Shown here piece by piece: positions 1 through 5,780 of a stretch of DNA of 5,780 nt. The stretch is taken from assembly GCA_017444165.1 (NCBI GenBank), contig JAFSXH010000079.1:1-5780 (forward strand), written 5' to 3'. The notes beneath the pieces were generated by a model, which was given only the letters and a program-made list of their open reading frames with translations, searched no databases and was not told the DNA's origin. A program made the translations under genes and the position numbers. This stretch comes from a bacterium. GTDB lineage: Bacteria > Vulcanimicrobiota > Xenobia > Xenobiales > Xenobiaceae. Within the stretch, counting starts at the first letter, position 1; each line of letters starts with the position of its first letter.

Positions 1-2068
1 CCTGAATGTTCTTCGGAACCTCGCTGTAGCAACCAAACTCCATTGAAGCAATACCGCGTCCTTGGGAAAGATTTCTCAAAGTAGTGGTGTAACCGAACAT
101 CTCCGCCAAAGGAGCCGAGCCTGTAATAACTTGAATGCCGTTAGACTCCGCTTCCATCTTTTCGATCTTGCCGCGCCTGCCATTAAAATCGCCGATAACA
201 TCACCCAAATAATTATCGGGAACGGCAATTTCAACATTCATAACTGGCTCTTTCAAATAACACTCGGTATGTTCCAGAGCATCTCTAAATGCCATAGAAG
301 CAGCTACTCTAAACGATGTATCTGAAGAATCTACCTCATGGTAGGAGCCGTCATAAAGAGTAACTTTGAGATCTATGACGGGAAAACCAGCCAATGATCC
401 ACACTGAGAAGTTTCACGACAGCCCTGTTCAATAGCTTTAAAGTACTCTTTAGGAATAACTCCATCGGCGATCTTACTCTCAAATTGGATACCACTGCCA
501 GGAGCTAAAGGTAAAAGTTCCAAACAGACGTGACCGAACTGACCGTGACCGCCAGTTTGACGGACAAAACGCCCCTCAGCCTTGACGCTCTTACGAATAG
601 TCTCCTTGTAAGAGACCTGAGGACGGCCAACATTGGCATTAACTTGGAATTCACGCAGAAGCCTGTCAACAATAATATCTAAGTGCAATTCACCCATACC
701 AGCGATCATAGTCTGACCTGTATCGGCATTGCTGTTGGTTTTAAACGTAGGATCTTCATCCATCAGCTTAGCAAAAGCTACCGCCATCCGCGCTTCATCG
801 GCCTTAGATTTAGGTTCAATAGCCACAGAGATCACTGGTTCAGGGAAAGAGATATTCTCCAACTTTATAGGCGATTTTTCATCACAGAGTGTATCTCCAG
901 TCGTCGAAAGTCTCAGACCTATAACACCGCCCAATTCGCCAGCATGCAACTCTAAAATATCTTCACGGTGATCGGCATGTATGCGCACTAAACGACCAAT
1001 ACGTTCACGTTTGCCTTTAATAGTATTCAAAACGGCACTGCCGACCTTCAAAACGCCAGAGTACACGCGCACAAAGGCTAACTTTCCTATGAAAGGATCG
1101 GTCGCGATCTTAAAGACTAGAGCGGCTAAAGGTTCATCAATGCGCCCCTTGCGTGTAACAGTCTCATCTGTATTGGCATCGTGAGCTTGAATCTCAGGTA
1201 CATCTAAAGGAGAAGGCAGATAGTAAACGATAGCATCTAAAAGCGGCTGAACACCTTTGTTCTTAAACGAAGAGCCGCAAAATACTGGAACTATTTCGTT
1301 GCGCAGACAGCGCAGACGCAAACCATAACGTATCTCCTCTTCGGTAAGTTCCTCCTCTAAAAGATACTTTTCAGTAAGCTCGTCATTTCCCTGAGCGGCT
1401 TCATCTACCATGGCCGCCCGCAACTCTTCGGCCTCATTCAGAAGCTCGGCAGGAATCTCAGACTCTTTAAAATCTTGTCCCAACTCATCCAAATAGATGA
1501 TGGCCTTCATCTTGATGAGATCGATCACACCCTTAAAATCAGCTTCAGCTCCTATGGGCAACTGACAGGGAACAGCATTGGCGTGGAGGCGTTCGCGAAT
1601 CCTCTCCACCACATTCATAAAATTGGCTCCGTTGCGATCCATCTTGTTGACGTAAGCTATTCTAGGAACATGATACTTGTTGGCCTGCCTCCAGACGGTC
1701 TCTGACTGAGGCTGAACACCGCCTACAGCACAAAATATGGCGACCATACCGTCTAAAACGCGCAGAGATCGCTCGACTTCTACGGTGAAATCTACGTGGC
1801 CTGGAGTGTCAATGATATTGATAATATGATCGTTCCACTGGGCTGTAGTAACAGCCGAAGTGATAGTTATACCGCGCTCTTTTTCCTGGATCATCCAGTC
1901 CATAGTGGCCGAACCAGCATCGACCTCACCTATGCGGTGAGTGCGCCCTGTGTAAAAGAGTATTCTTTCAGTAGTAGTAGTTTTGCCCGCATCGATATGA
2001 GCAACAATTCCAATATTGCGAACTTTCGCCAGATCTATGTCTTCTTGTCTAGTCACTGAAGTATCCAT
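1..2068 (-). CDS. fusA: Translation elongation factor G, 3' end cut by window edge
   Basis: This is the ribosomal translocase EF-G, a cytoplasmic GTPase that moves tRNAs and mRNA after peptide-bond formation. My own reading of the minus strand is open from ATG at 2066-2068 to the window edge, giving 689 codons. The family is usually about 690-705 residues, so only the last few are missing. GTPase motifs are all present: P-loop AHIDAGKT (about 23-30), the switch I RGITIT (65-70), DTPGH (87-91), NKMD (141-144) and GSSFKNKG (about 265). Later domains show DPFIGKLAFVRVYSG, GMGELHLDI, the domain IV motifs GGHGQFGH (about 505-512) and DGSYHEVDSS (about 574), and the domain V APLAEMFGY. The visible end reads SEVPKNIQ. 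No Shine-Dalgarno lies at a proper distance from this ATG. A GTG at codon 5 (2054-2056), giving a start of VTRQEDIDL, is an alternative. A terminator-like hairpin sits just upstream. Identity is certain; the exact start is less so. Confidence 0.97.
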   Translation of the reverse strand, partial: MDTSVTRQEDIDLAKVRNIGIVAHIDAGKTTTTERILFYTGRTHRIGEVDAGSATMDWMIQEKERGITITSAVTTAQWNDHIINIIDTPGHVDFTVEVERSLRVLDGMVAIFCAVGGVQPQSETVWRQANKYHVPRIAYVNKMDRNGANFMNVVERIRERLHANAVPCQLPIGAEADFKGVIDLIKMKAIIYLDELGQDFKESEIPAELLNEAEELRAAMVDEAAQGNDELTEKYLLEEELTEEEIRYGLRLRCLRNEIVPVFCGSSFKNKGVQPLLDAIVYYLPSPLDVPEIQAHDANTDETVTRKGRIDEPLAALVFKIATDPFIGKLAFVRVYSGVLKVGSAVLNTIKGKRERIGRLVRIHADHREDILELHAGELGGVIGLRLSTTGDTLCDEKSPIKLENISFPEPVISVAIEPKSKADEARMAVAFAKLMDEDPTFKTNSNADTGQTMIAGMGELHLDIIVDRLLREFQVNANVGRPQVSYKETIRKSVKAEGRFVRQTGGHGQFGHVCLELLPLAPGSGIQFESKIADGVIPKEYFKAIEQGCRETSQCGSLAGFPVIDLKVTLYDGSYHEVDSSDTSFRVAASMAFRDALEHTECYLKEPVMNVEIAVPDNYLGDVIGDFNGRRGKIEKMEAESNGIQVITGSAPLAEMFGYTTTLRNLSQGRGIASMEFGCYSEVPKNIQ

Positions 2069-2081
2069 CTTTATTTTACAT

Positions 2082-2126
2082 CAAAACAAAAACGGGCGGC
2101 CTCCGCATTGAAAGAGTGCCGTCCCG
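2082..2126 (-). terminator. Terminator-like hairpin (possible attenuator) between rpsG and fusA
   Basis: Read on the minus strand, the arm CGGGACGGC pairs with GCCGCCCG through two 4-bp G/C blocks separated by a bulged A. After a second bulged A there is an inner CTC/GAG stem, closing a loop of about ten bases. The hairpin occupies 2093-2126 and is followed at once by TTTTTGTTTTG (2082-2092), as in an intrinsic terminator. There is no T tract on the other side, so it would work only in the direction of rpsG to fusA. It ends 13 bases before the fusA ATG. As fusA is the next gene, partial termination (attenuation) is more likely than a full stop. A GGAGG (2100-2104) lies inside the 3' arm and would be hidden by the fold. 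Confidence 0.7.
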
Positions 2127-2149
2127 ATTAACAAAAATAGCTATTTATC

Positions 2150-2620
2150 TTACCATCTGTAATTGGCGAAAGCCTTGTTAGACTCGGCCATACGGTGAGT
2201 CTCTTCCTTCTTCTTGACAGCGGGACCAATACCCTTAGAAGCATCGATCAAGGCATCAGCTAACTTGTCGCGCATAGGCTGACCAGACTTACTGCGAGTA
2301 GCGTTCAAAATCCAACGCATACCCAAACTGACGCGCCTATCCTCACGAACCTCGGTAGGAACCTGGTAAGTAGCACCACCTACACGGCGAGGACGAACCT
2401 CGACCACGGGCATAACATTTTCCATAGCCTGAGAGAAAATATCGATAGGATCAGAGCCAGTCTTCTTGCCGATAATATCCAAAGCACCGTAAACGATCTT
2501 TTCAGCAATGCTCTTCTTGCCGCGCTGCATGACGCGGTTGATGAACTTAGTCAACTTTTCGTTATGATAAACTGGATCGGGAATGGTGATCCTCTTAGGA
2601 GCACGATGATTCCTAGACAT
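2150..2620 (-). CDS. rpsG: 30S ribosomal protein S7
   Basis: S7 is a primary 16S rRNA-binding protein that nucleates assembly of the 30S head and lines the E-site/mRNA exit region. The product is 156 residues, the normal bacterial length. Family landmarks are the start MSRNHRAPKR, the KFINRVMQRGKK segment (25-36), the beta-hairpin region EVRPRRVGGATYQVP (74-88), the MRWI motif (101-104), the AVKKKEETHRMAE segment (134-146) and the C-terminus AFANYRW. It lies 101 bp after rpsL and 81 bp before fusA, the standard str operon order. In E. coli S7 represses its own operon by binding the rpsL-rpsG intercistronic mRNA; whether that holds here cannot be told from the sequence. The start is supported by a strong but distant Shine-Dalgarno. 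Confidence 0.98.
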   Translation of the reverse strand: MSRNHRAPKRITIPDPVYHNEKLTKFINRVMQRGKKSIAEKIVYGALDIIGKKTGSDPIDIFSQAMENVMPVVEVRPRRVGGATYQVPTEVREDRRVSLGMRWILNATRSKSGQPMRDKLADALIDASKGIGPAVKKKEETHRMAESNKAFANYRW

Positions 2621-2633
2621 ACTTTTTTTTATT

Positions 2634-2640
2634 CTCCTCC
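2634..2640 (-). promoter_or_regulatory. Distant Shine-Dalgarno of rpsG
   Basis: The minus strand reads GGAGGAG, a near-perfect anti-16S match. It is followed by 13 bases, mostly an unbroken A8 run, before the rpsG ATG at 2618-2620. The usual spacing is about 5-9 bases, so this one is long. No other start codon fits the S7 family's N-terminus better. Confidence 0.7.
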
Positions 2641-2690
2641 GTCTACTGTTATCCGCACAATTTTACCGAGTGCTAGATCAACAGGACAAT

Positions 2691-2711
2691 CAAAACACGC
2701 TAAATAGCGCG
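2691..2711 (-). terminator. Weak hairpin after rpsL, possible attenuator
   Basis: About ten bases after the rpsL stop, the minus strand reads CGCGCT-ATTT-AGCGTG. This is a 6-bp stem including one G-T pair, with a four-base loop at 2696-2711, followed by TTTTG. The T tract is short and the stem is small, so it is at best a weak terminator or an RNA-processing or stability element. The rest of the 101-bp gap (2621-2721) holds no gene and no clear promoter. Confidence 0.35.
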
Positions 2712-2721
2712 AACCTAAAAT

Positions 2722-3156
2722 TTATTTCTTCTTAGCATCCGTCTTCTTAGGACGCTTGGCTCCGTACTTGGAGCGACCCTGCTTGCGGTTAGCTACGCCA
2801 GCGGCATCCAAAGTTCCACGAATGATGTGATAACGCACACCGGGAAGGTCCTTGACACGGCCGCCTCTGATCAAAACGACAGAGTGCTCTTGCAAATTGT
2901 GACCAATACCGGGGATGTAAGCAGTAACTTCGATACCATTGGTGAGACGCACACGGGCGACTTTACGCATAGCGGAGTTAGGCTTCTTAGGGGTTACGGT
3001 CTTCACCTGAGTGCAAACGCCCTGCTTCTGAGGGTTTCCACCAGTGTCGATCCTCTTCATAAGTAAAGTGTTATTAGAGAAATGGAGCGCAGGAGCTTTG
3101 CTCTTGTAGACCGGTTTCTTACGGCCATGACGCACCAACTGATTAATAGTGGGCAT
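2722..3156 (-). CDS. rpsL: 30S ribosomal protein S12, with insertion
   Basis: S12 sits at the decoding centre of the small subunit and governs translational accuracy. The product is 144 residues against about 124 in E. coli. Family landmarks are MPTINQLVR (1-9), TPKKPNSAMRKVARVRL (55-71), GHNLQEHSVVL (85-95), GRVKDLPGVRYH (99-110) and QGRSKYGAKRPK (126-137). The two lysines whose mutation gives streptomycin resistance in E. coli are conserved (K57 and K102), as is the aspartate that some bacteria methylthiolate (D103). The extra length comes from about 14 residues inserted between PAL (22-24) and PQK (42-44), and a short lysine-rich tail KKTDAKKK. The start is fixed by GAGGAG (3165-3170), eight bases before the ATG. 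It is the first gene of the str operon, behind its own promoter. Confidence 0.98.
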   Translation of the reverse strand: MPTINQLVRHGRKKPVYKSKAPALHFSNNTLLMKRIDTGGNPQKQGVCTQVKTVTPKKPNSAMRKVARVRLTNGIEVTAYIPGIGHNLQEHSVVLIRGGRVKDLPGVRYHIIRGTLDAAGVANRKQGRSKYGAKRPKKTDAKKK

Positions 3157-3185
3157 TAAAAAATCTCCTCACAATCTAATAAATA

Positions 3186-3203
3186 CTGAGAGTCTAATCT
3201 CAG
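3186..3203 (-). other. Small hairpin in the rpsL 5' leader
   Basis: The minus strand reads CTGAGA-TTAGAC-TCTCAG, a perfect 6-bp inverted repeat with a six-base loop. It sits between the predicted transcription start and the rpsL Shine-Dalgarno. It is not followed by a T tract, so it is not a terminator in this direction. It could stabilise the mRNA 5' end or control access to the ribosome binding site; its function is not shown. Confidence 0.45.
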
Positions 3204-3207
3204 AGAG

Positions 3208-3230
3208 AAAAAAAGCTAAAGCATATTAGC
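3208..3230 (-). terminator. Very weak terminator-like stem with T7, overlapping the rpsL promoter
   Basis: The minus strand reads GCTAA-TATGCT-TTAGC (3215-3230) followed by seven T (3208-3214). The stem is only 5 bp and rich in A/T, so it would be a poor terminator for transcripts arriving from the response regulator. It overlaps the predicted -10 box and start site, and the likeness to a terminator could be accidental. Confidence 0.25.
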
Positions 3231-3251
3231 ACTAACGCCTTGTTTAGTCAA
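3223..3251 (-). promoter_or_regulatory. Sigma-70-type promoter for rpsL-rpsG-fusA
   Basis: On the minus strand a -35 box TTGACT (3246-3251, five of six matches) is followed by exactly 17 bp and a -10 box TAATAT (3223-3228, four of six). A TG directly upstream of the -10, with one base between, gives an extended -10 (TGCTAATAT). The predicted start is near 3216-3217, giving a leader of about 60 bases before the rpsL ATG. The site lies in the 105-bp gap after the response regulator stop, where a str operon promoter would be expected. It is the best promoter match I found in the window. Confidence 0.75.
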
Positions 3252-3261
3252 ACGGCAATTT

Positions 3262-3990
3262 CTAATTATTAGCAAAATTTTGGTACTCGCAAAAACGATA
3301 ACCGAGGCCGCGCTCGTTGAATATATAGCGAGGTACAGCAGGATCGGGTTCGATCTTCTTGCGCAGATAATTTATGTATAGGCGCAGAAGTTGGGTATCA
3401 TCGCGATACTCTGGGCCCCATACTCTGGAGAGCAAGTTCTCATGGCTCAACAACTTGCCAGGATGATTGATGAAATGATGGAGCAACTTGTACTCTGTAG
3501 GGCGCAGGTGTATCTCTTCACCGTTTACTATAGCGCGACGGCGATCAAAGTCTACGCTCAAATAATCATCTACCTTGACAACATTGCGTGCTAAAGGAGC
3601 AGGGGCATCTAAACGGCGCAGAACAGCTTTAATGCGACTGACAAGTTCACGGTGACCGAATGGTTTGCCCATGTAATCATCGGCTCCCAACTCTAAGCCG
3701 CGCACTCTGGCATCTTCATCATCCTGTACGGTCAACATGATACAAGGAACACCCAAAGACTGGCGGATGTTAGCCAACACTTCAAAACCAGACATATCGG
3801 GAAGATTGACATCTAAAAGGGCCAAATCTGGCAACTCATCACGAATGCGCCTTATACCCTCTTGCCCCGTCGTCGCTCCAGAGACCACAAAACCAGAACT
3901 TTCTAAAGTGGTACGTATGAGATCTAAAACGTGAGGATCATCCTCAACAGCCACAATACGTCTGCCTTTATACGAATCATCTATCGGCAT
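3262..3990 (-). CDS. OmpR/PhoB-family (KdpE-like) response regulator
   Basis: This is a DNA-binding two-component response regulator of 242 residues, a normal size for the family. The receiver domain (about 11-127) has the acidic pocket E16-D17-D18, the phosphoacceptor D60 in LLDVNLPD, T87 in the MLTVQD stretch, Y106 and K109 in GKPF, so it should be phosphorylated normally. The C-terminal winged helix (about 138-235) has LRPTEYKLL (162-170), the VWGPEYRDD loop (190-198), the recognition-helix region LLRLYINYLRKKIE (201-214) and the wing ERGLGYRF (226-233). This wording is closest to KdpE-type regulators as I remember them, but no potassium-transport gene is visible, so the name kdpE is not justified. 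It starts three bases after the kinase stop, with a Shine-Dalgarno AAGGAGAG (4001-4008) inside the kinase 3' end. It ends in TAG, 105 bp before rpsL. Its targets are unknown. Confidence 0.95.
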   Translation of the reverse strand: MPIDDSYKGRRIVAVEDDPHVLDLIRTTLESSGFVVSGATTGQEGIRRIRDELPDLALLDVNLPDMSGFEVLANIRQSLGVPCIMLTVQDDEDARVRGLELGADDYMGKPFGHRELVSRIKAVLRRLDAPAPLARNVVKVDDYLSVDFDRRRAIVNGEEIHLRPTEYKLLHHFINHPGKLLSHENLLSRVWGPEYRDDTQLLRLYINYLRKKIEPDPAVPRYIFNERGLGYRFCEYQNFANN

Positions 3991-3993
3991 AAA

Positions 3994-5601
3994 TTATATA
4001 CTCTCCTTAAAGGGAAGACTGAAATAGAAACAAGCTCCATGATCGGTACTATTGACCCCAATAACCCCTCCATGAGCCTCAACTATAGCCTTAGAAATAA
4101 ATAGACCTAGACCGCTACCGCGAACTTTCTTCTTAGTCTCTTCGCCACGTTCAAAGAGGCCAAAGATACGCTCAGATTCCTCTTTACTGACACCTGGCCC
4201 CTCATCTATAACGGAAATAGTTACCTCGCGCTTTCCGCTAGTTACCTTGATTAAAACTTGGCCTTGCGAGCTGTACTTAATAGCATTTTCCGCTAAATTA
4301 GTAATGACTTGTTCTAAACGCGAAAGATCACCCCAAACGGTCAGCCCTTTCTTTTCGATCTGACTGCACAGCTTTATATCCTTGGCTTTAGCGTGGTTTT
4401 CCAGTCTGCGCAAGGTCCTCTCGATCATGCTGTCTATATCGACAGTCTCACAGTGCAAGACGATACCACCAGCCTGGATCGAAGCGGCCTCTAACATCTG
4501 TTTGACCATCTTCTGCAGACGCTCACTCTCATCTAGGATGACTTGAGATTTTTGCAAAATGGTCTCTCGACTCAGCTCGATCTCAGGGTCGCTCATCAAA
4601 CCAGCAAAACCTTTTATAACTGCAATAGGAGTCTGCAATTCATGAGACATAGCCGAAAGGAAGATCTTGCCCAAACGCTCCGTCTCTTTGCGCTTGCGAA
4701 TGTCGCGGAAGGTCAAAACTGATCCGCTGGATTTTCCCACCATGTCGCGCACTCTAAGACTGACGACCTCGACATCGATCTTCTGACCGAAGCGATCCGT
4801 CAAAACGGCCTCTACAGGATCAGAGGTAACGGGAAAATTTCCATTCTGTTCGCTGTACAAAACTAAAGCACGCTCAGGCCCCGCGTTAGCCTCTATACTC
4901 AAGGGCAAAACTTTATAGACGGGCAATCCTGCCATCTCGGCGGCGTTCCAACCGCTCAATTTTTCCATAACAGGATTGGCTCCAACAATGTTGCCATCTC
5001 TATCAACGATGGCCACCCCGTCTATCGTCTTATTTACGATAGTCTCAAACCAACTGCGCTCTCGGACCAAACTGCTCAAAAGGCTGGCGTGGCGCAGAGT
5101 CACCTCTATGCGGTCGAGAACAATCTTGTACATGCGCGAATAGCGGCGCAAAAAACCGGGCAGATCTTGACGATTGAAGAGGCACAAAACGCCAGAAGGC
5201 TCTTCTCCCACAACTACAGGCATTACACAGGCGTAAACCTTACCTAAACCTATGTTTTGAGACATGGCCTCCAGCTCGCCCTGTATATCCCGATTGTTAG
5301 AAAAGACCTCCGTGCTGATGGCAATTTCACCGTTGCGTACTTGCACGGCAAAACTGCGCACTATCGAAGTTAAACTTTCAGCACCAGGCATGTCCAAACC
5401 GACAGAGTAAAAGCGGAGCCCTCCACTGTCCCGCCTCTCTTCCCAGACGAACAAGACACCGGCCACACTATCGGAAATATCCACTAAACGATGTAAAAAA
5501 TTATTTAGCTCAGCCTCAAAGTAGATACCACTTCCCGAAGAACGAGCAGTATCGATACCAACCTCTTCTTTGAGGATAAGCCCACCCGCTTCATTTTCCA
5601 T
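3994..5601 (-). CDS. Soluble sensor histidine kinase (GAF-like, PAS, HisKA, HATPase)
   Basis: This is a 535-residue sensor kinase and the evident partner of the response regulator that follows. Residues about 25-170 look like a GAF domain (alternating strands such as VAGVLFVWEE and ACVMPVVVGEEPSGVLCLF). Residues about 182-305 form a PAS domain, starting ETIVNKTIDGVAIVDRDG and ending in a PAC-like VLTFRDIRKRK. The HisKA H-box is SHELQTPIAVIKG with phosphoacceptor H320. The ATP-binding domain has the N-box NLAENAIKYS (435-444), G1 DEGPG (466-470), F-box FGLF (479-482) and G2 GSGLGLFISKAIVEAHGG (495-512). All catalytic motifs are intact. I see no signal peptide or membrane segment, so it probably senses a cytoplasmic signal; the ligand is unknown. 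The start is backed by AGAGGG four bases upstream of the ATG (5606-5611), within the end of the preceding gene. Confidence 0.95.
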   Translation of the reverse strand: MENEAGGLILKEEVGIDTARSSGSGIYFEAELNNFLHRLVDISDSVAGVLFVWEERRDSGGLRFYSVGLDMPGAESLTSIVRSFAVQVRNGEIAISTEVFSNNRDIQGELEAMSQNIGLGKVYACVMPVVVGEEPSGVLCLFNRQDLPGFLRRYSRMYKIVLDRIEVTLRHASLLSSLVRERSWFETIVNKTIDGVAIVDRDGNIVGANPVMEKLSGWNAAEMAGLPVYKVLPLSIEANAGPERALVLYSEQNGNFPVTSDPVEAVLTDRFGQKIDVEVVSLRVRDMVGKSSGSVLTFRDIRKRKETERLGKIFLSAMSHELQTPIAVIKGFAGLMSDPEIELSRETILQKSQVILDESERLQKMVKQMLEAASIQAGGIVLHCETVDIDSMIERTLRRLENHAKAKDIKLCSQIEKKGLTVWGDLSRLEQVITNLAENAIKYSSQGQVLIKVTSGKREVTISVIDEGPGVSKEESERIFGLFERGEETKKKVRGSGLGLFISKAIVEAHGGVIGVNSTDHGACFYFSLPFKESI

Positions 5602-5602
5602 T

Positions 5603-5780
5603 CTACCCTCTAGGTATGGAGATCAAATAATTGCCATTATCATCCGGAATTAAGTGCCAAGAATGTGCCCAATTGCCATCTGGAATACTGACTGTTATGC
5701 CGCCTAAACTGTATCCACCGTGCAATTCAAGTTTGGAGAAATTGATCTTATTGAACTGACAATCCCTCTTATACATCTCA
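5603..5780 (-). CDS. Unidentified protein, C-terminal end, coupled to the kinase gene
   Basis: The minus strand is open from the window edge to TAG at 5603-5605, giving 58 visible residues. A Met codon at 5774-5776 could be the start of a 57-residue protein, but no upstream sequence is visible to test this, and a longer protein running in from outside is at least as likely. The visible part is polar, with two related stretches, SIPDGNW and LIPDDNGNY, that suggest a beta-rich fold, and it ends LISIPRG. I do not recognise a family and see no membrane segment. The TAG is separated from the kinase ATG by one base, and the kinase Shine-Dalgarno lies in the last codons of this frame. Such tight spacing supports a real gene in the same operon as the two-component system. 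Confidence 0.6.
   Translation of the reverse strand, partial: EMYKRDCQFNKINFSKLELHGGYSLGGITVSIPDGNWAHSWHLIPDDNGNYLISIPRG

Noticed and set aside
1475..2059. Plus-strand open frames at 1475-1705 and 1796-2059, and others at 62-325 and 683-1184
   Set aside because: They lie antisense to the clear fusA frame, have no family resemblance and arise from its codon pattern.
2076..2081. Start-stop minimal reading frame (ATG TAA) eight bases before fusA
   Set aside because: It has no Shine-Dalgarno at a workable distance and is short enough to be chance.
2668..2676. GAGTGCTAG resembling one half of a CIRCE heat-shock operator, plus TTAGCACTA at 3226-3234
   Set aside because: Neither has the matching second half at the required nine-base spacing, so HrcA control is not supported.
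2656..2690. Possible promoter TTGTCC, 18 bp, TAAAAT within the rpsL-rpsG gap
   Set aside because: The -35 match is poor and there is no extended -10; such matches are expected by chance in A/T-rich gaps.
2827..3066. Plus-strand open frame opposite rpsL
   Set aside because: It is a shadow of the highly conserved S12 coding sequence.
3391..3934. Plus-strand open frames at 3391-3594 and 3737-3934 opposite the response regulator
   Set aside because: They are antisense to an intact regulator gene and show no recognisable protein features.
1200..4320. The hexamer TCTAAA recurs many times on the plus strand
   Set aside because: It reflects frequent TTA-Asp or TTA-Glu/TTTAGA codon pairs on the coding strand, not a spaced repeat array.
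5612..5780. A promoter for the kinase-regulator pair inside the upstream open frame
   Set aside because: TTGGCA is present, but no -10 box lies at 16-18 bp; transcription more likely comes from beyond the window.

Overview
The window is a single block of genes all read on the minus strand. In transcription order, from the high-coordinate end to the low one, it holds the 3' end of an unidentified gene, a sensor histidine kinase, a KdpE/PhoB-type response regulator, rpsL (S12), rpsG (S7), and fusA (EF-G), which is cut off by the window edge only a few codons before its expected end. It is bacterial chromosome carrying the 5' half of the classic str operon, with a two-component system directly upstream. 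I saw no rRNA, tRNA, CRISPR array, insertion sequence or phage gene.

Organism: G+C looks moderate (about 45-50% by eye). Most genes have Shine-Dalgarno sites of the GGAG/GAGG type. S12 carries a roughly 14-residue insertion between its PAL and PQK motifs and a lysine-rich tail. The regulator has a KdpE-like DNA-binding domain with the wording WGPEYRDD. From memory of related sequences, these fit Chloroflexota, possibly Dehalococcoidia, but this is a tentative inference and no search could be run.

Layout: 5603-5780 is the C-terminal end of an unrecognised protein. It stops one base before the kinase start, so the two are probably translationally coupled. The kinase (3994-5601) is soluble, with a GAF-like domain, a PAS domain, HisKA and HATPase. 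The regulator (3262-3990) starts three bases after the kinase stop. The gap at 3157-3261 has a convincing sigma-70-type promoter (TTGACT, 17 bp, TAATAT with extended -10 TG), a T7 tract near the predicted transcription start and a small leader hairpin. This promoter should drive rpsL-rpsG-fusA independently of the two-component genes. The rpsL-rpsG gap (101 bp) and the rpsG-fusA gap (81 bp) are longer than usual for a tight ribosomal operon. Each contains a hairpin, and the one before fusA looks like an intrinsic terminator or attenuator.

How the parts work together: S12 and S7 are small-subunit proteins and EF-G drives translocation, so the three form a translation module. The kinase and regulator form a cognate pair sensing a probably cytoplasmic signal. 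Nothing in the sequence proves that the regulator controls the str genes. The window is mostly ordinary core genome. The points worth a second look are the attenuator-like structure before fusA with its missing Shine-Dalgarno, the placement of a two-component system next to the str promoter, and the coupled unidentified gene.
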